Positions 42,214 through 50,286 of a DNA stretch of 64,000 nucleotides are shown here, in pieces. Under the pieces are notes generated by a model that saw only the letters and a program-made list of their open reading frames with translations, made no database searches and had not been told where the DNA came from. Source of the stretch: Elusimicrobia bacterium GWC2_64_44 (GTDB taxonomy: Bacteria > Elusimicrobiota > Elusimicrobia > Elusimicrobiales > UBA9959). Position numbers and translations under genes: made by a program. The DNA is taken from contig MGUG01000005.1 of the NCBI GenBank assembly GCA_001799845.1, positions 43,662 through 107,661 on the forward strand. The letters run 5' to 3'. Positions within the stretch are counted from its first letter, which is position 1. Each line of letters opens with the position of its first letter.

Positions 42214-42951
42214 TCACAGGAAAGCCTGCAAGCGCCGCTCTACCACCAGCGGCACGCTTCCCTTCATTATCTCAAGCACACCTTCCAGTATCATGGTCTT
42301 AAGGCGCACCTGCATCCAGACCTTGGCCCGCATTTTCCCCGCTATGGGTACGCAGACCATGTTGGCGAAGAAGATCCCGTAAAAAGCCGAGGTTATGGCC
42401 ACCGCCATGGCCGGGCCCACGCTCTCGGGGTTGGCGAGGTCTTTCAATACCCCGATGATGCCGATGAGCGTCCCCAGAAGCCCGAACATCGGGGCCATTA
42501 CGCCCATAGTGCGGTAAACGTTGGCGACTTCGGTCATATCATCCACGCCCTGGTTTATCTCCTGTTCAAGCACCTGTCTGACGAAGTTATAGTCGTTATA
42601 TTCAAGCGCCGCTATGGCCGCCCTGTTGAGGAATCCGTCAGCCACTCCTGGATCGGCGTCTTTAAGCGCGACAAGCCCCCGCATGCGTGACTGCTCCGCG
42701 AGGTTTACTATCACGGGGATAAACTTCTCAAGGGACGCCTCGCCGGTCTCTCGGAATATCCAGCCCAGTTCGCGCGCGGCGCGGGAAACATACTTCAGAG
42801 GGGTATTTATAAGCGTGGCAACTATGGTACCGCCTATGACCACTACCACGCCATGCATATTCAGCAGGGAAGCCGAGATCTGGTTGCCGGCGAAACCGGC
42901 GAAGATAAGCCCCGCTGCGCCAGCCACACCGAGTATTGTAGTAATGTCCAT
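42214..42951 (-). CDS. motA: MotA-type stator protein
   Basis: A 245-residue protein with four membrane helices. The conserved pattern SLEKFIPVIVNLAEQSRMRGLVAL marks the cytoplasmic loop that contacts FliG, and YRTMGVMAPMFGLLGTLIGIIGVL the third helix with its essential Pro. It is PomA-like in length. The gene follows the histidine kinase by 32 nt and overlaps or abuts the FliF-FliG gene, giving the order MotA, rotor, coiled coils, MotB. The family channels H+ or Na+ to drive rotation. Confidence 0.93.
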   Translation of the reverse strand: MDITTILGVAGAAGLIFAGFAGNQISASLLNMHGVVVVIGGTIVATLINTPLKYVSRAARELGWIFRETGEASLEKFIPVIVNLAEQSRMRGLVALKDADPGVADGFLNRAAIAALEYNDYNFVRQVLEQEINQGVDDMTEVANVYRTMGVMAPMFGLLGTLIGIIGVLKDLANPESVGPAMAVAITSAFYGIFFANMVCVPIAGKMRAKVWMQVRLKTMILEGVLEIMKGSVPLVVERRLQAFL

Positions 42952-42983
42952 ATATTTCCTCCGCGGCCGCGTTCCGCCCTGCC

Positions 42984-43925
42984 TTAAGACTTGACCGGGA
43001 CCTTGAACCAGAATGTCGACCCTTTCCCAAGGCCCGGGCTGGCCGCGCCAATATCACCTTGGTGGGCGCGCACTACTTCCTGCGCTATCGACAGCCCCAG
43101 CCCCCAGCCCTGCTTGCGCAACTTCTCGTCCTTCTGGTGTTTGGCCTGGTAAAACTTCTCGAAGATCTTCTTCGTCTCGCTGGAATGTATCCCTATGCCG
43201 GCATCCTTCACCATCGTAACCACATATTTCCCCTCGCGGCGGAAAGAGATCTCGACTTTCTTGTCGGCGGGCGTGAATTTAATAGCGTTATTAACGAGGT
43301 TCATAAAGACCTGCGAGAGCCTGAACTTATCTCCGTCGACGAGAACACCCTCGGGGAAGTCGTGCACCACCAGGTCCACGCCCTTCTTCTGCGCGTTTAT
43401 GGAAAGACCGGGGAGGATATCCTTAGCCATCTCCGGAAAAAAGAAGTCCGTTTTTTCCATCTTAAGCTTCCCGGCCTCTATCATGGCCAGGTCGGTAAGG
43501 TCCGCTATCAGGCGGCCCAACTGGTCCGTGGAGCTTACGATGTTCTTCAGGTACATCGCCTCGCGTTCGCCCACGTTCTTCTTAAGCAGCAGTTCGCTGA
43601 ACCCCCTTATCGACGCCAACGGGGTACGCACGTCATGCACGACCATGGAAAGGAATTTGGACTTCATCTCGTTAAGGCGGCCCAGTTCCTGGTTGGAAAG
43701 AGAAAGTTTTACAGACATTCCCTCCAGCTCCTGTTTACGCTGGTAAAGCTGTCCCTGCGCCAGGGCTATGCGCTCCATATACTGCTGTATGACCATATTG
43801 GAGAAATGCTGCCGCTGGTTAAAGAAAGAAGACTGCATGAACCCGGACACCTGCGCGACGACAAGGAACCCCGCTCCCAGGAGGAGCAGAGACAAGGGGA
43901 TGAGCGCGATTATCAATATCTCCAT
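42984..43925 (-). CDS. Membrane histidine kinase in the motor operon
   Basis: About 313 residues from the ATG at 43925; the ORF-track start at 43943 is a GTG inside the upstream gene. One N-terminal membrane helix (ILIIALIPLSLLLLGAGFLVVAQV) leads into a coiled linker, a HisKA domain with the phospho-His in VVHDVRTPLASIRGF, and an ATPase with FMNLVNNAIKF, DAGIGIHSS and WGLGLSIA. It has no periplasmic sensor domain. It starts 8 nt after the PorV-TPR stop and precedes motA by 32 nt. A regulatory role toward the motor is inferred from location. Confidence 0.88.
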   Translation of the reverse strand: MEILIIALIPLSLLLLGAGFLVVAQVSGFMQSSFFNQRQHFSNMVIQQYMERIALAQGQLYQRKQELEGMSVKLSLSNQELGRLNEMKSKFLSMVVHDVRTPLASIRGFSELLLKKNVGEREAMYLKNIVSSTDQLGRLIADLTDLAMIEAGKLKMEKTDFFFPEMAKDILPGLSINAQKKGVDLVVHDFPEGVLVDGDKFRLSQVFMNLVNNAIKFTPADKKVEISFRREGKYVVTMVKDAGIGIHSSETKKIFEKFYQAKHQKDEKLRKQGWGLGLSIAQEVVRAHQGDIGAASPGLGKGSTFWFKVPVKS

Positions 43926-43933
43926 AAAACGAC

Positions 43934-45649
43934 CTACTGCCACCCCTGGGCATCCATGAACTTCTTCGTGACCTGGTCGTCAGGCTTAAGCTCCATGGCC
44001 TTCTGATACGCCTGTTTCGCCTTCTCCTTGTCGCCCATCATGTAATAGGCGGAGCCCAGCCTGGTCCAGACCACGGGGTTCTGCTCGTCCAGCACCGACA
44101 CTTCCTCACATTCCTTGGCTGCCGCGTCGAACTGCTGTATATAGAAGCCTTTGGCGGCTTTCCTCAGTTTCTCCTTTATCAGGGATTCTTTGGGCAGTAT
44201 TTCATCGCGCCGCACGTGTATCTTCACCAGGTCGCTCATAACATACAGCAGTTCTTCGAACATCGGGTCTCCGCGCATATTCGCGCCCAGGGCGGCGTGG
44301 GCCAGCAGCAACGCCCGGAGGTCCTTACCCTCTATATACGCCGCTATGGCCTCCGTCCCTACCCTGGACTGCTCCGTAGCCATTGAAAGCAGTTGCTCCC
44401 GGGCCGGGACATCGGCCAGCTTAAGGCCTGCGATGACCGCGGAGAGCCGTTTATGCCTGGCGCCCCAGTCCCCTTCCTTAAGGCCGGGTTCAAGGTTGAA
44501 AGCTTTGTCGATATTGTTTTTCGCGGAAACATATCTGTACGCGGCCAGATCCTTCAGGGCCAGCTCAAGGAAATCCTTGGCGAACATATCCAGTTCTTCT
44601 ATCTTTTCCTTCCGGGCCACCAGTTTCGCTTTTTCCACGCGCTGCGTCCTGCCCGCGAGAGGCTGTTTTACCGCCGGCGCGCCGAACCGCATGGAAACTC
44701 CGAGTTTATGCATAGCGCCCAGTTCCCCGTAAGGGGACATAGAATAATCTATATCCGTGAACGAAAGCCGGAACCCCACGCCGAAACGCAGCCCTGTCCC
44801 CATTTCCTGCCCGGTACGGTACCCGGCCCGGAGGGAGAGCAGCTGGAACGCAACATATTCCGCGCCGATAGAGACGCAGTAATCCTCATCGTTCGAGTAG
44901 GTCTGGTCCAGGCTGAGTATCATGCTGGCGCTGCCGCCAGGATGCGAATGCCAGGAACCGCCGAGCGTGGCGGACATGGGCAAAGGAGAAGACCGCTTAT
45001 CGAACGTCAGCCCGGGGCCGATATTCTTTACCGCCATGGCCACGCGGAACTCCTGCGCCGGAGCCGCGCTCATCCAGTATTTGTCCGGCCGTATGTAATA
45101 GATGGCGCCCAGGTCGACCGCACCCGTGTTGGCGGAAGCGTTGTCCAGACGCTCGCTTATTAATTTTACGCCCGCGCCAACGTTCAGCACGGGCCGGGAG
45201 ATCTCGTCCTTAAGCAGGGTGCGGCCATAAGCGCCGCCAACCGCAATGTCGGAAGATCCCACCTTTCCTGTCTTCGCTCCCTGAGCGTCATAGCCCTGAA
45301 AAGGCGACACGCTGAGCCGGGTAAGATTAAAGCCGAGGGTGGCCCCGTACCTCATCGGATAAACCATGGATAGATACTGGTTGGTCACGTCTTCCATCGA
45401 GTCGTTGTATGTCGCGGAAAATTCCGGGCTTTCCACGCTGCCCAGGCCGGCCGGGTTCCACCAGGCGGAGTAGGCGTCCTCGGTTACGGCAGTATAAGCC
45501 TCCCCCATGCCTGTGCCGCGGGGGCTTGGAGAGAATTTAAGAAAAGACGCGGCGGAAGAGCCCGCATCCCCGGAGCTGGCCGGGAAAGGGAAAATGCCAC
45601 CGGCCAGACATATGGCCGCGAAAGCTATTTTTCTTATTCCTCTCTTCAT
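43934..45649 (-). CDS. PorV-like outer-membrane barrel fused to TPR repeats
   Basis: A 571-residue protein. A signal peptide is followed by a PorV/PorQ-type barrel (about 30-325): SSAASFLKFSPSPRGTGMGEAYTA, DAYSAWWNPAGLGSVESPEFSATY and LFSLRAGYRTGQEMGTGLRFG-like strands. A helical region with TPR units follows (VWTRLGSAYYMMGDKEKAKQAYQKAMELKPDD). PorV is the type IX secretion shuttle, but the TPR tail is unusual. It ends 8 nt before the histidine kinase and has a perfect 9-bp inverted repeat at its start codon. Confidence 0.82.
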   Translation of the reverse strand: MKRGIRKIAFAAICLAGGIFPFPASSGDAGSSAASFLKFSPSPRGTGMGEAYTAVTEDAYSAWWNPAGLGSVESPEFSATYNDSMEDVTNQYLSMVYPMRYGATLGFNLTRLSVSPFQGYDAQGAKTGKVGSSDIAVGGAYGRTLLKDEISRPVLNVGAGVKLISERLDNASANTGAVDLGAIYYIRPDKYWMSAAPAQEFRVAMAVKNIGPGLTFDKRSSPLPMSATLGGSWHSHPGGSASMILSLDQTYSNDEDYCVSIGAEYVAFQLLSLRAGYRTGQEMGTGLRFGVGFRLSFTDIDYSMSPYGELGAMHKLGVSMRFGAPAVKQPLAGRTQRVEKAKLVARKEKIEELDMFAKDFLELALKDLAAYRYVSAKNNIDKAFNLEPGLKEGDWGARHKRLSAVIAGLKLADVPAREQLLSMATEQSRVGTEAIAAYIEGKDLRALLLAHAALGANMRGDPMFEELLYVMSDLVKIHVRRDEILPKESLIKEKLRKAAKGFYIQQFDAAAKECEEVSVLDEQNPVVWTRLGSAYYMMGDKEKAKQAYQKAMELKPDDQVTKKFMDAQGWQ

Positions 45650-45673
45650 AGACTATCCCTGTTAATAGTCTAT
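45648..45673. promoter_or_regulatory. Perfect inverted repeat at the PorV-TPR start
   Basis: ATAGACTAT-ccctgtta-ATAGTCTAT, a perfect 9+8+9 inverted repeat overlapping the start codon of the PorV-TPR gene and lying upstream of the motor genes. It could be an operator or a 5' hairpin that masks the start. Confidence 0.65.
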
Positions 45674-45834
45674 AGCAGTGGAGGGTTCAAATCCCGAAGA
45701 AATTACGAAAGGTGTTCATTAACTACGAAACACAATAGAGCGGACTGCCGCGGAACTTATCCAGACGCGGCCCGGCATCACGGCGGCACCCCTGCCGCGA
45801 ACAGGCTGGCTGGCTTTATAATGGCAGGATACAG

Positions 45835-46227
45835 CTAGGAACGGCCGCTGATTATCTCCACGGCTTTCTCAAGAACTTTTTCAGGCGGTATCATTTTAGG
45901 GAAAAAGCACACGAATCCGCGCGCCGAAGCAAAAACCTTATTCAACTCGTCGTCCATGAAGTTTTCCCCGGTCATTACCACGAAAGGGATACTATTCAGC
46001 CTGGGGTCCTTAACCGCCCGTTTGTTCAGCTCGAGCACAAATTCCTTCCCGGACATTTCCGGCATTGAAACGTCAAGAACGATGAAATCAGGGATTCCAA
46101 TCCGCAGTTGTTCAAGGGCCTGAAGGCCGTTCATCGCAAGTTCCACTTCGTACCCGGCATCCTCGAAGATATACTTGAACAATTCAAGAATGGTCCGTTC
46201 ATCATCTACGATAAGGATTTTAGCCAT
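45835..46227 (-). CDS. Single-domain response regulator
   Basis: A 130-residue CheY-like receiver: KILIVDDERTIL holds the acidic pocket, DFIVLDVSMPEMSG the phospho-Asp, and VVMTGENF the conserved Thr. The usual Lys is replaced in context by FFPKMIPP. No output domain. It follows the histidine kinase 46231-47619 by 3 nt, so the two form a pair, and is separated from the motor genes by 185 nt. Confidence 0.9.
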   Translation of the reverse strand: MAKILIVDDERTILELFKYIFEDAGYEVELAMNGLQALEQLRIGIPDFIVLDVSMPEMSGKEFVLELNKRAVKDPRLNSIPFVVMTGENFMDDELNKVFASARGFVCFFPKMIPPEKVLEKAVEIISGRS

Positions 46228-46230
46228 AAG

Positions 46231-47619
46231 TCACTTCGTCTGTATAGCAAAAGAGAATTTGCTGCCTTTACCTTCTTCCGACTCTACCCAGATACGTCCC
46301 CTATGAAGTTCCACCGCCATTTTACACATAGCCAGGCCAAGCCCGAACCCCATGTATTTATGCTCCTCCAACTGAGTGTATTTCTCAAAGATTTCCTTAT
46401 GTTTATCCTTAGGGATGCCGGGCCCGGTATCCTCCACGCCGAACACCACCTCTCCGCCGGCCTCACTGCAGAAAAGCGAAACCTCCCCGCCATTTGGAGT
46501 GAACTTAAGTGCGTTCCCCACAAGATTGGAGATAACCCGCTCAAGAAGGACCACATCCGCGTTAAAATCAATTTTCGAGGGAGAAGGGACAAGCGAGAAC
46601 TTTATGTTCTTACGCGAAGCCAAAGGAGCGTACATCTCGAATACGCGGGCGCACATCTCCCCCGCATCCGCGGCGGCGGGATTAAGTTTCATCTCGCCGT
46701 GCTCCAGTTTTATGGTATTAAGGATATCCTCCACCATTCCGTTGAGCCGCATGGAAGAACGCAGGATGGCCTGCAGATATTTGCCCGCTTCGGGAGACGC
46801 GGGAACATACTGTTCCATCAGATGGGCATAGCCCTGTATGCTGGTTAGGGGCGCCCGCATGTCGTGGGTTATCATGTGGAAGAAAGTTTCGCGCGCGCTC
46901 TCTATCTCTTTTTCCACGGTGACGTCGCGGATAAGAATAACGCGCCCTGACCGTTTAAAAGTAGCCAGCAAGAACTGCCGCGAGATGACCCGAAAATTCT
47001 TACACACGTCGCAATCCCCGTCCGGGTCATGCACCGTAACCTCAGCCTTCAGATAGTTCTCCTGGGAAGCCATGAGCCCGCTCACTACGGGAGCGAACGT
47101 TTCGTGCTTTACCGATCCCGGCAGCACGATATTAGGGTCATGCTTGTCTATCCCCAGCAGGTCCAGCGCCCGCTGGTTGGAATATATAAGCAGCCCGCGG
47201 TCGTCCACCAGCATGACGCCGTCAGTTATGGTCTCTATCAGCGCCTGAGCCTTGGCGCGCTCTTCCACCACCTGGTTCAGGTGGAACGCCCTGTAAGCGT
47301 TGAGTTCTAGCATAAGCCGGTTCAGCGAGGAAATAAGAACTCTCGCCTCCGGCCATCCATCTTTGGGGATAACGGACTCGAGTTTATAATCCCCTGCGAT
47401 GAACCGTTTCACCCCCTGGGACATACCCGCCATGGGACGCGCCAGGCCGGCCAGGAGGGCCCATACTGATAATGACCCACAAAGAAAAACAGCAGCAGCG
47501 GCCAGCAAGAGCGCCTGCGGATAAGCGAGACCGAACCAGGACACTGCGGCGAAAAAGGCCAGAACAGGCAGCAGTGAAGCCGCGGCCACTATCAAAGTCA
47601 GGCGGTATATTATTTTCAT
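46231..47619 (-). CDS. Membrane histidine kinase with HAMP-like and PAS domains
   Basis: A 462-residue protein with two N-terminal membrane helices (to about 65), a HAMP-like segment (GMSQGVKRFIAGDYKL), a PAS domain around LIETITDGVMLVDDRGLLIYSNQRAL, and a HisKA/ATPase core. The phospho-His is in FFHMITHDMRAPLTSIQGYAH; the ATPase shows NLVGNALKFTPNG, DTGPGIPKDKHKEIFEKY and GFGLGLAM. It lies 220 nt from the divergent response regulator gene and 3 nt before its partner receiver. Confidence 0.9.
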   Translation of the reverse strand: MKIIYRLTLIVAAASLLPVLAFFAAVSWFGLAYPQALLLAAAAVFLCGSLSVWALLAGLARPMAGMSQGVKRFIAGDYKLESVIPKDGWPEARVLISSLNRLMLELNAYRAFHLNQVVEERAKAQALIETITDGVMLVDDRGLLIYSNQRALDLLGIDKHDPNIVLPGSVKHETFAPVVSGLMASQENYLKAEVTVHDPDGDCDVCKNFRVISRQFLLATFKRSGRVILIRDVTVEKEIESARETFFHMITHDMRAPLTSIQGYAHLMEQYVPASPEAGKYLQAILRSSMRLNGMVEDILNTIKLEHGEMKLNPAAADAGEMCARVFEMYAPLASRKNIKFSLVPSPSKIDFNADVVLLERVISNLVGNALKFTPNGGEVSLFCSEAGGEVVFGVEDTGPGIPKDKHKEIFEKYTQLEEHKYMGFGLGLAMCKMAVELHRGRIWVESEEGKGSKFSFAIQTK

Positions 47620-47841
47620 AGAAGAGGATAGAACTTATCCTTACTCGGATTATACAAAATGGAGCCCGAAACAATCCCGAAGCCCAGAAATCCCATCGCA
47701 GAGCGGGATTTTCGGGATTTCCGTAGTAAAAAGTAGTATATTTCGGGGATATTCCCCAGCGTCCGACAGACAGTATTGCCACCCGGCCAATGGATTACCG
47801 GGTGTATTTATGTGTTTTAATTGCACCCACGGAGGACCACA

Positions 47842-48402
47842 ATGAACGTCCTGGTAATAGACGACGATCCGGTGTTCGCAACGCTGGTGAGAGAGATGGT
47901 CATCGACGCCGGCCACAACGCGAAAGTGGCGAATTCAGGCGAGGCCGGATTAACATGCTATAAGATCCGGCCTTTTGACATTCTAATTTGCGATTGGGCC
48001 ATGCCCGGCATCTCCGGCATAGATGTTTGCCGTAAGATCCGCGAGCTGCCCTCCCAGAATTACACGTACTTCATAATACTTACCGGGGAGAAGACCACCA
48101 GGGATCATTATGTGACCGCCATGAAAAACGGCGCCGACGACTTACTTGTAAAACCCGTCGACGCGGAAACCCTGATGTTCCGGCTGGCGGTAGCCGCGCG
48201 CATATGCCACACCACCAACCGTCTTACCCAGTTAGAGCATATGATATCCATATGCTCCCATTGCAAACGCATACGCAGGGACGACAATGTATACGAGCAG
48301 TTGCAAACATATGTTTCACGTTATTACAAAGTGGCGTTCTCACACGGGGTCTGCCCTGACTGCATGGAGAAGTTCTATCCGGATGTTGCCCCACCTACGT
48401 AA
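47842..48402 (+). CDS. Response regulator with C-terminal Cys4 module
   Basis: 186 residues from the ATG at 47842, which follows acggaggaccaca; the ORF-track start at 47821 is a TTG without such support. A receiver domain (VLVIDDDPVFA, ILICDWAMPGISG, LTGEKTTRDH, LVKPVDAE) is joined to a Cys4 module (ISICSHCKRIRRDDNVYEQL, FSHGVCPDCMEKFYP). This module ends many sensor and regulator proteins and probably binds a metal. No DNA-binding domain. It is transcribed divergently from the histidine kinase. Confidence 0.9.
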   Translation: MNVLVIDDDPVFATLVREMVIDAGHNAKVANSGEAGLTCYKIRPFDILICDWAMPGISGIDVCRKIRELPSQNYTYFIILTGEKTTRDHYVTAMKNGADDLLVKPVDAETLMFRLAVAARICHTTNRLTQLEHMISICSHCKRIRRDDNVYEQLQTYVSRYYKVAFSHGVCPDCMEKFYPDVAPPT

Positions 48403-48636
48403 GCGCGGACAGCGCACGCCCGGTTTTAAGGTTTCCGCAGAATCTGCTTCCAGAATAACATGAGGAACTGGCCCCGCCCCTCGCAGTAATCGTTGGGGCA
48501 AAGAGCTTCTCGCCGACGCGGTGCGCGTGGCGGATCACGCGATCAAACTACCGAGCCACTTCCATGGAAGTCCATCCGGGTCGCCCGGGCATTCAGCCGC
48601 GCAGGGCAAAAATACCTCCCTGAAACCGGTAAAAAC

Positions 48637-48734
48637 ACGGTAAAAATGCGTGGGCCCTGGCGGTAGGCCGGTTAACGGAGGACTCCGGGACCAAAGACAC
48701 TTCTGGAACCGCGTGGGATGGCGTAAATTATAAT
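48637..48734 (+). promoter_or_regulatory. 98-bp shared promoter module, copy A
   Basis: Runs from acggtaaaaatgcgtgggcc through gggaccaaagacacttc to a TATAAT -10 box (48729-48734), 36 nt upstream of the SUMF1 gene. The same blocks with the same 98-99 bp length occur at copies B, D and E, and in shortened form at C. Upstream bases 48403-48636 show no gene. Confidence 0.8.
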
Positions 48735-48769
48735 CAGCGGCAGAGACTAAGGGTTAAAGGAGAAAAGAT

Positions 48770-49639
48770 ATGAAGAGAATTCTAATAGCAGCGGTGATGC
48801 TGGGTCTCGCGGGCGGTGCTTACGCGGCGGACTTCGGCGATCTGGGCGGAGTGAAAGCGGCCGGCCTTAAGGCCCTGGCAGCGGCGGAAGGCATTGTTGT
48901 CCCAGAGGTGAATAAAGGCTATGTGGCAGGAAACGATGCTGTGGTGGGTACGCCTTCCAAACCGGTTGAGTATATCACCATTAATGGCGGGGAATTCCCG
49001 ATGGGAACCGACAGCGGCGAGAAAGGTTTTGAAGACGCCAAGCCGATACATGAGGTATCCATCAAAACCTTTGGTATGTCCAAAACAGCGGTTACAGTGG
49101 AGCAATACGCGGAATGCGTTATCAAAGGCGGTTGCACGGACCCGGCCACCGGAGCCTATTGCAACTGGGGCAAGACCGGACGCCAGTTTCACCCGGTCAA
49201 CTGCGTGGATTGGAATCAGGCGCAGGCTTACGCCAAATTCAAAGGCGCCAGGCTCCCCAGCGAAGCCGAGTTCGAATACGCGGCCACCAGCGGCGGCAAG
49301 AACCAGAAATACCCGTGGGGCAATGAAGAACCGACCAGCGAACTGGCAGTGTTTCATACCAATGGCACCATGCCGGTCTGCTCCAAGCCCAAGGGGAATA
49401 CGGCGCATGGTTTATGTGATATGTCCGGCAATGTCTGGCAGTGGATGCAGGACAAGTACCAGGATTCGTATAAAGGTGCGTCTGTTGACGGCAGTGCGGT
49501 TGAAGGTGCGGGCTCCGCCCGGGTGGTTCGTGGCGGCTCCTTCAACATCGGTGGCGCCAGATACCTGCGGGCCGATGGCCGCAACTACTACGGCCCCGGC
49601 GGCCGCCGCGGCAGCATCGGGTTCCGCCTTGTGAGGTAA
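48770..49639 (+). CDS. Secreted SUMF1/FGE-fold protein, candidate DGR target
   Basis: A 289-residue protein with a signal peptide (MKRILIAAVMLGLAGGAYAADFGDLG) and a formylglycine-generating-enzyme-like (SUMF1) domain from about residue 63: FPMGTDSGEKGFEDAKPIHEV, GARLPSEAEFEYAA, PWGNEEP and MSGNVWQWM. The last 35 residues (GGSFNIGGARYLRAD... IGFRLVR) are where retroelement-diversified SUMF1 proteins vary. The Cys and Ser of catalytic FGE are not in place. It shares its leader and signal peptide with four other loci. An HRDC gene follows by 158 nt. Confidence 0.85.
   Translation: MKRILIAAVMLGLAGGAYAADFGDLGGVKAAGLKALAAAEGIVVPEVNKGYVAGNDAVVGTPSKPVEYITINGGEFPMGTDSGEKGFEDAKPIHEVSIKTFGMSKTAVTVEQYAECVIKGGCTDPATGAYCNWGKTGRQFHPVNCVDWNQAQAYAKFKGARLPSEAEFEYAATSGGKNQKYPWGNEEPTSELAVFHTNGTMPVCSKPKGNTAHGLCDMSGNVWQWMQDKYQDSYKGASVDGSAVEGAGSARVVRGGSFNIGGARYLRADGRNYYGPGGRRGSIGFRLVR
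49527..49639 (+). other. Candidate DGR variable region
   Basis: The 3' end of the SUMF1 gene. Positions that vary in DGR-diversified SUMF1 proteins are filled mainly by NNC codons (AAC, ATC, GGC, TAC, CGC, AGC), as expected when AAC codons of a template are adenine-mutagenised. No template repeat is found within the window. Confidence 0.5.
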
Positions 49640-49713
49640 GTGTTGTTGACCCTTGGACACTTGAACTTTTGGCCCTTGGTCTTGAATCAGTTGCAGTAAA
49701 ATCAGTTTGCGGA

Positions 49714-49758
49714 GGTAGCGCACCGGGCGCGTGCGTAAGCCGCGCCCGGTGCGCTACC
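49714..49758. other. Perfect 18-bp stem hairpin downstream of the candidate variable region
   Basis: GGTAGCGCACCGGGCGCG and its exact reverse complement enclose a 9-nt loop (TGCGTAAGC), 75 bp after the SUMF1 stop. Hairpin or cruciform elements at this position are known to promote retrohoming in DGRs. It could also be a terminator, but no T-tract follows. Confidence 0.8.
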
Positions 49759-49797
49759 GGAGCACTAGGAATATAAATCCGGAACCGCGGCGGAGAA

Positions 49798-50172
49798 ATG
49801 AAACTCAAGATTTTCACCCTGCGTTTAAATCCGGCGACCGGACTTTTCGACGAGGGTGAGCTTGCGAGTTTCCAGTTGGCCAAAGATGTGATCGAGATCT
49901 CGGAACATTTCCTTGTCCACGAAAAGACGCCGACACTTTTACTGGTCCTGCGTTACAGAGAGCTTCCGGATGGTGACGGTGCGCGCCGGCAACCGGAGGC
50001 CGCGCGCAAGGACTGGCGCGCGGAGCTTGACGCGCAGGGACAGCGGATCTACGACGAGTTCAGATCGTGGCGCGGCCGCAAAGCCAAACAGGAAGGTTTA
50101 CCGCCCTACCTAATCCTTAATAATCGCGAGCTGGCGGAATTAGTAATGAAGCATCCGGCGAACGGGAGATAA
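49798..50172 (+). CDS. DGR-associated HRDC-type protein, shortened
   Basis: A 124-residue protein. The N-terminal half (MKLKIFTLRLNPATGLFDEGEL, HFLVHEKTPTLLLVLRYR) is typical of HRDC proteins that travel with diversity-generating retroelements. The second half starts an HRDC fold (QRIYDEFRSWRGRKAKQEGLPPYLILNNRELAEL). It stops at VMKHPANGR, about 25-30 residues before the normal HRDC end, so the last helices are missing. No reverse transcriptase or template repeat follows: the next genes are response regulators. Confidence 0.72.
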   Translation: MKLKIFTLRLNPATGLFDEGELASFQLAKDVIEISEHFLVHEKTPTLLLVLRYRELPDGDGARRQPEAARKDWRAELDAQGQRIYDEFRSWRGRKAKQEGLPPYLILNNRELAELVMKHPANGR

Positions 50173-50267
50173 AGGGGACATCCCAAGCGGTTCCAGAATT
50201 TAGGGAATTATTCGACCCACTAGGCGGGGCCCACCTTGTTTTACCGGCCTTTAAAGCCGTATGGAAC

Positions 50268-50284
50268 GGACTGTTTAACAGTCC
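50268..50284 (-). terminator. Perfect palindrome at the end of the OmpR-type gene
   Basis: GGACTGTTTAACAGTCC, a 17-bp near-perfect palindrome 3 nt beyond the response-regulator stop. It has no T-run, so it may be a terminator or a protein site. Confidence 0.4.
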
Positions 50285-50286
50285 CC

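Noticed and set aside
36805-42951. The Mot genes as part of an ordinary flagellar operon
   Set aside because: No rod, hook, filament, C-ring or export gene is present beside them, and the FliF/FliG parts are fused and shortened.
49650-49690. Another copy of the promoter module after the SUMF1 gene (ccttggacactt)
   Set aside because: Only the GGACACTT block matches; the GGCC arms and the -10 box are missing.
49640-50286. Template repeat or reverse transcriptase near the HRDC gene
   Set aside because: No AAC-rich repeat of the variable end and no reading frame with reverse-transcriptase motifs is found in this stretch or in the ORF track.
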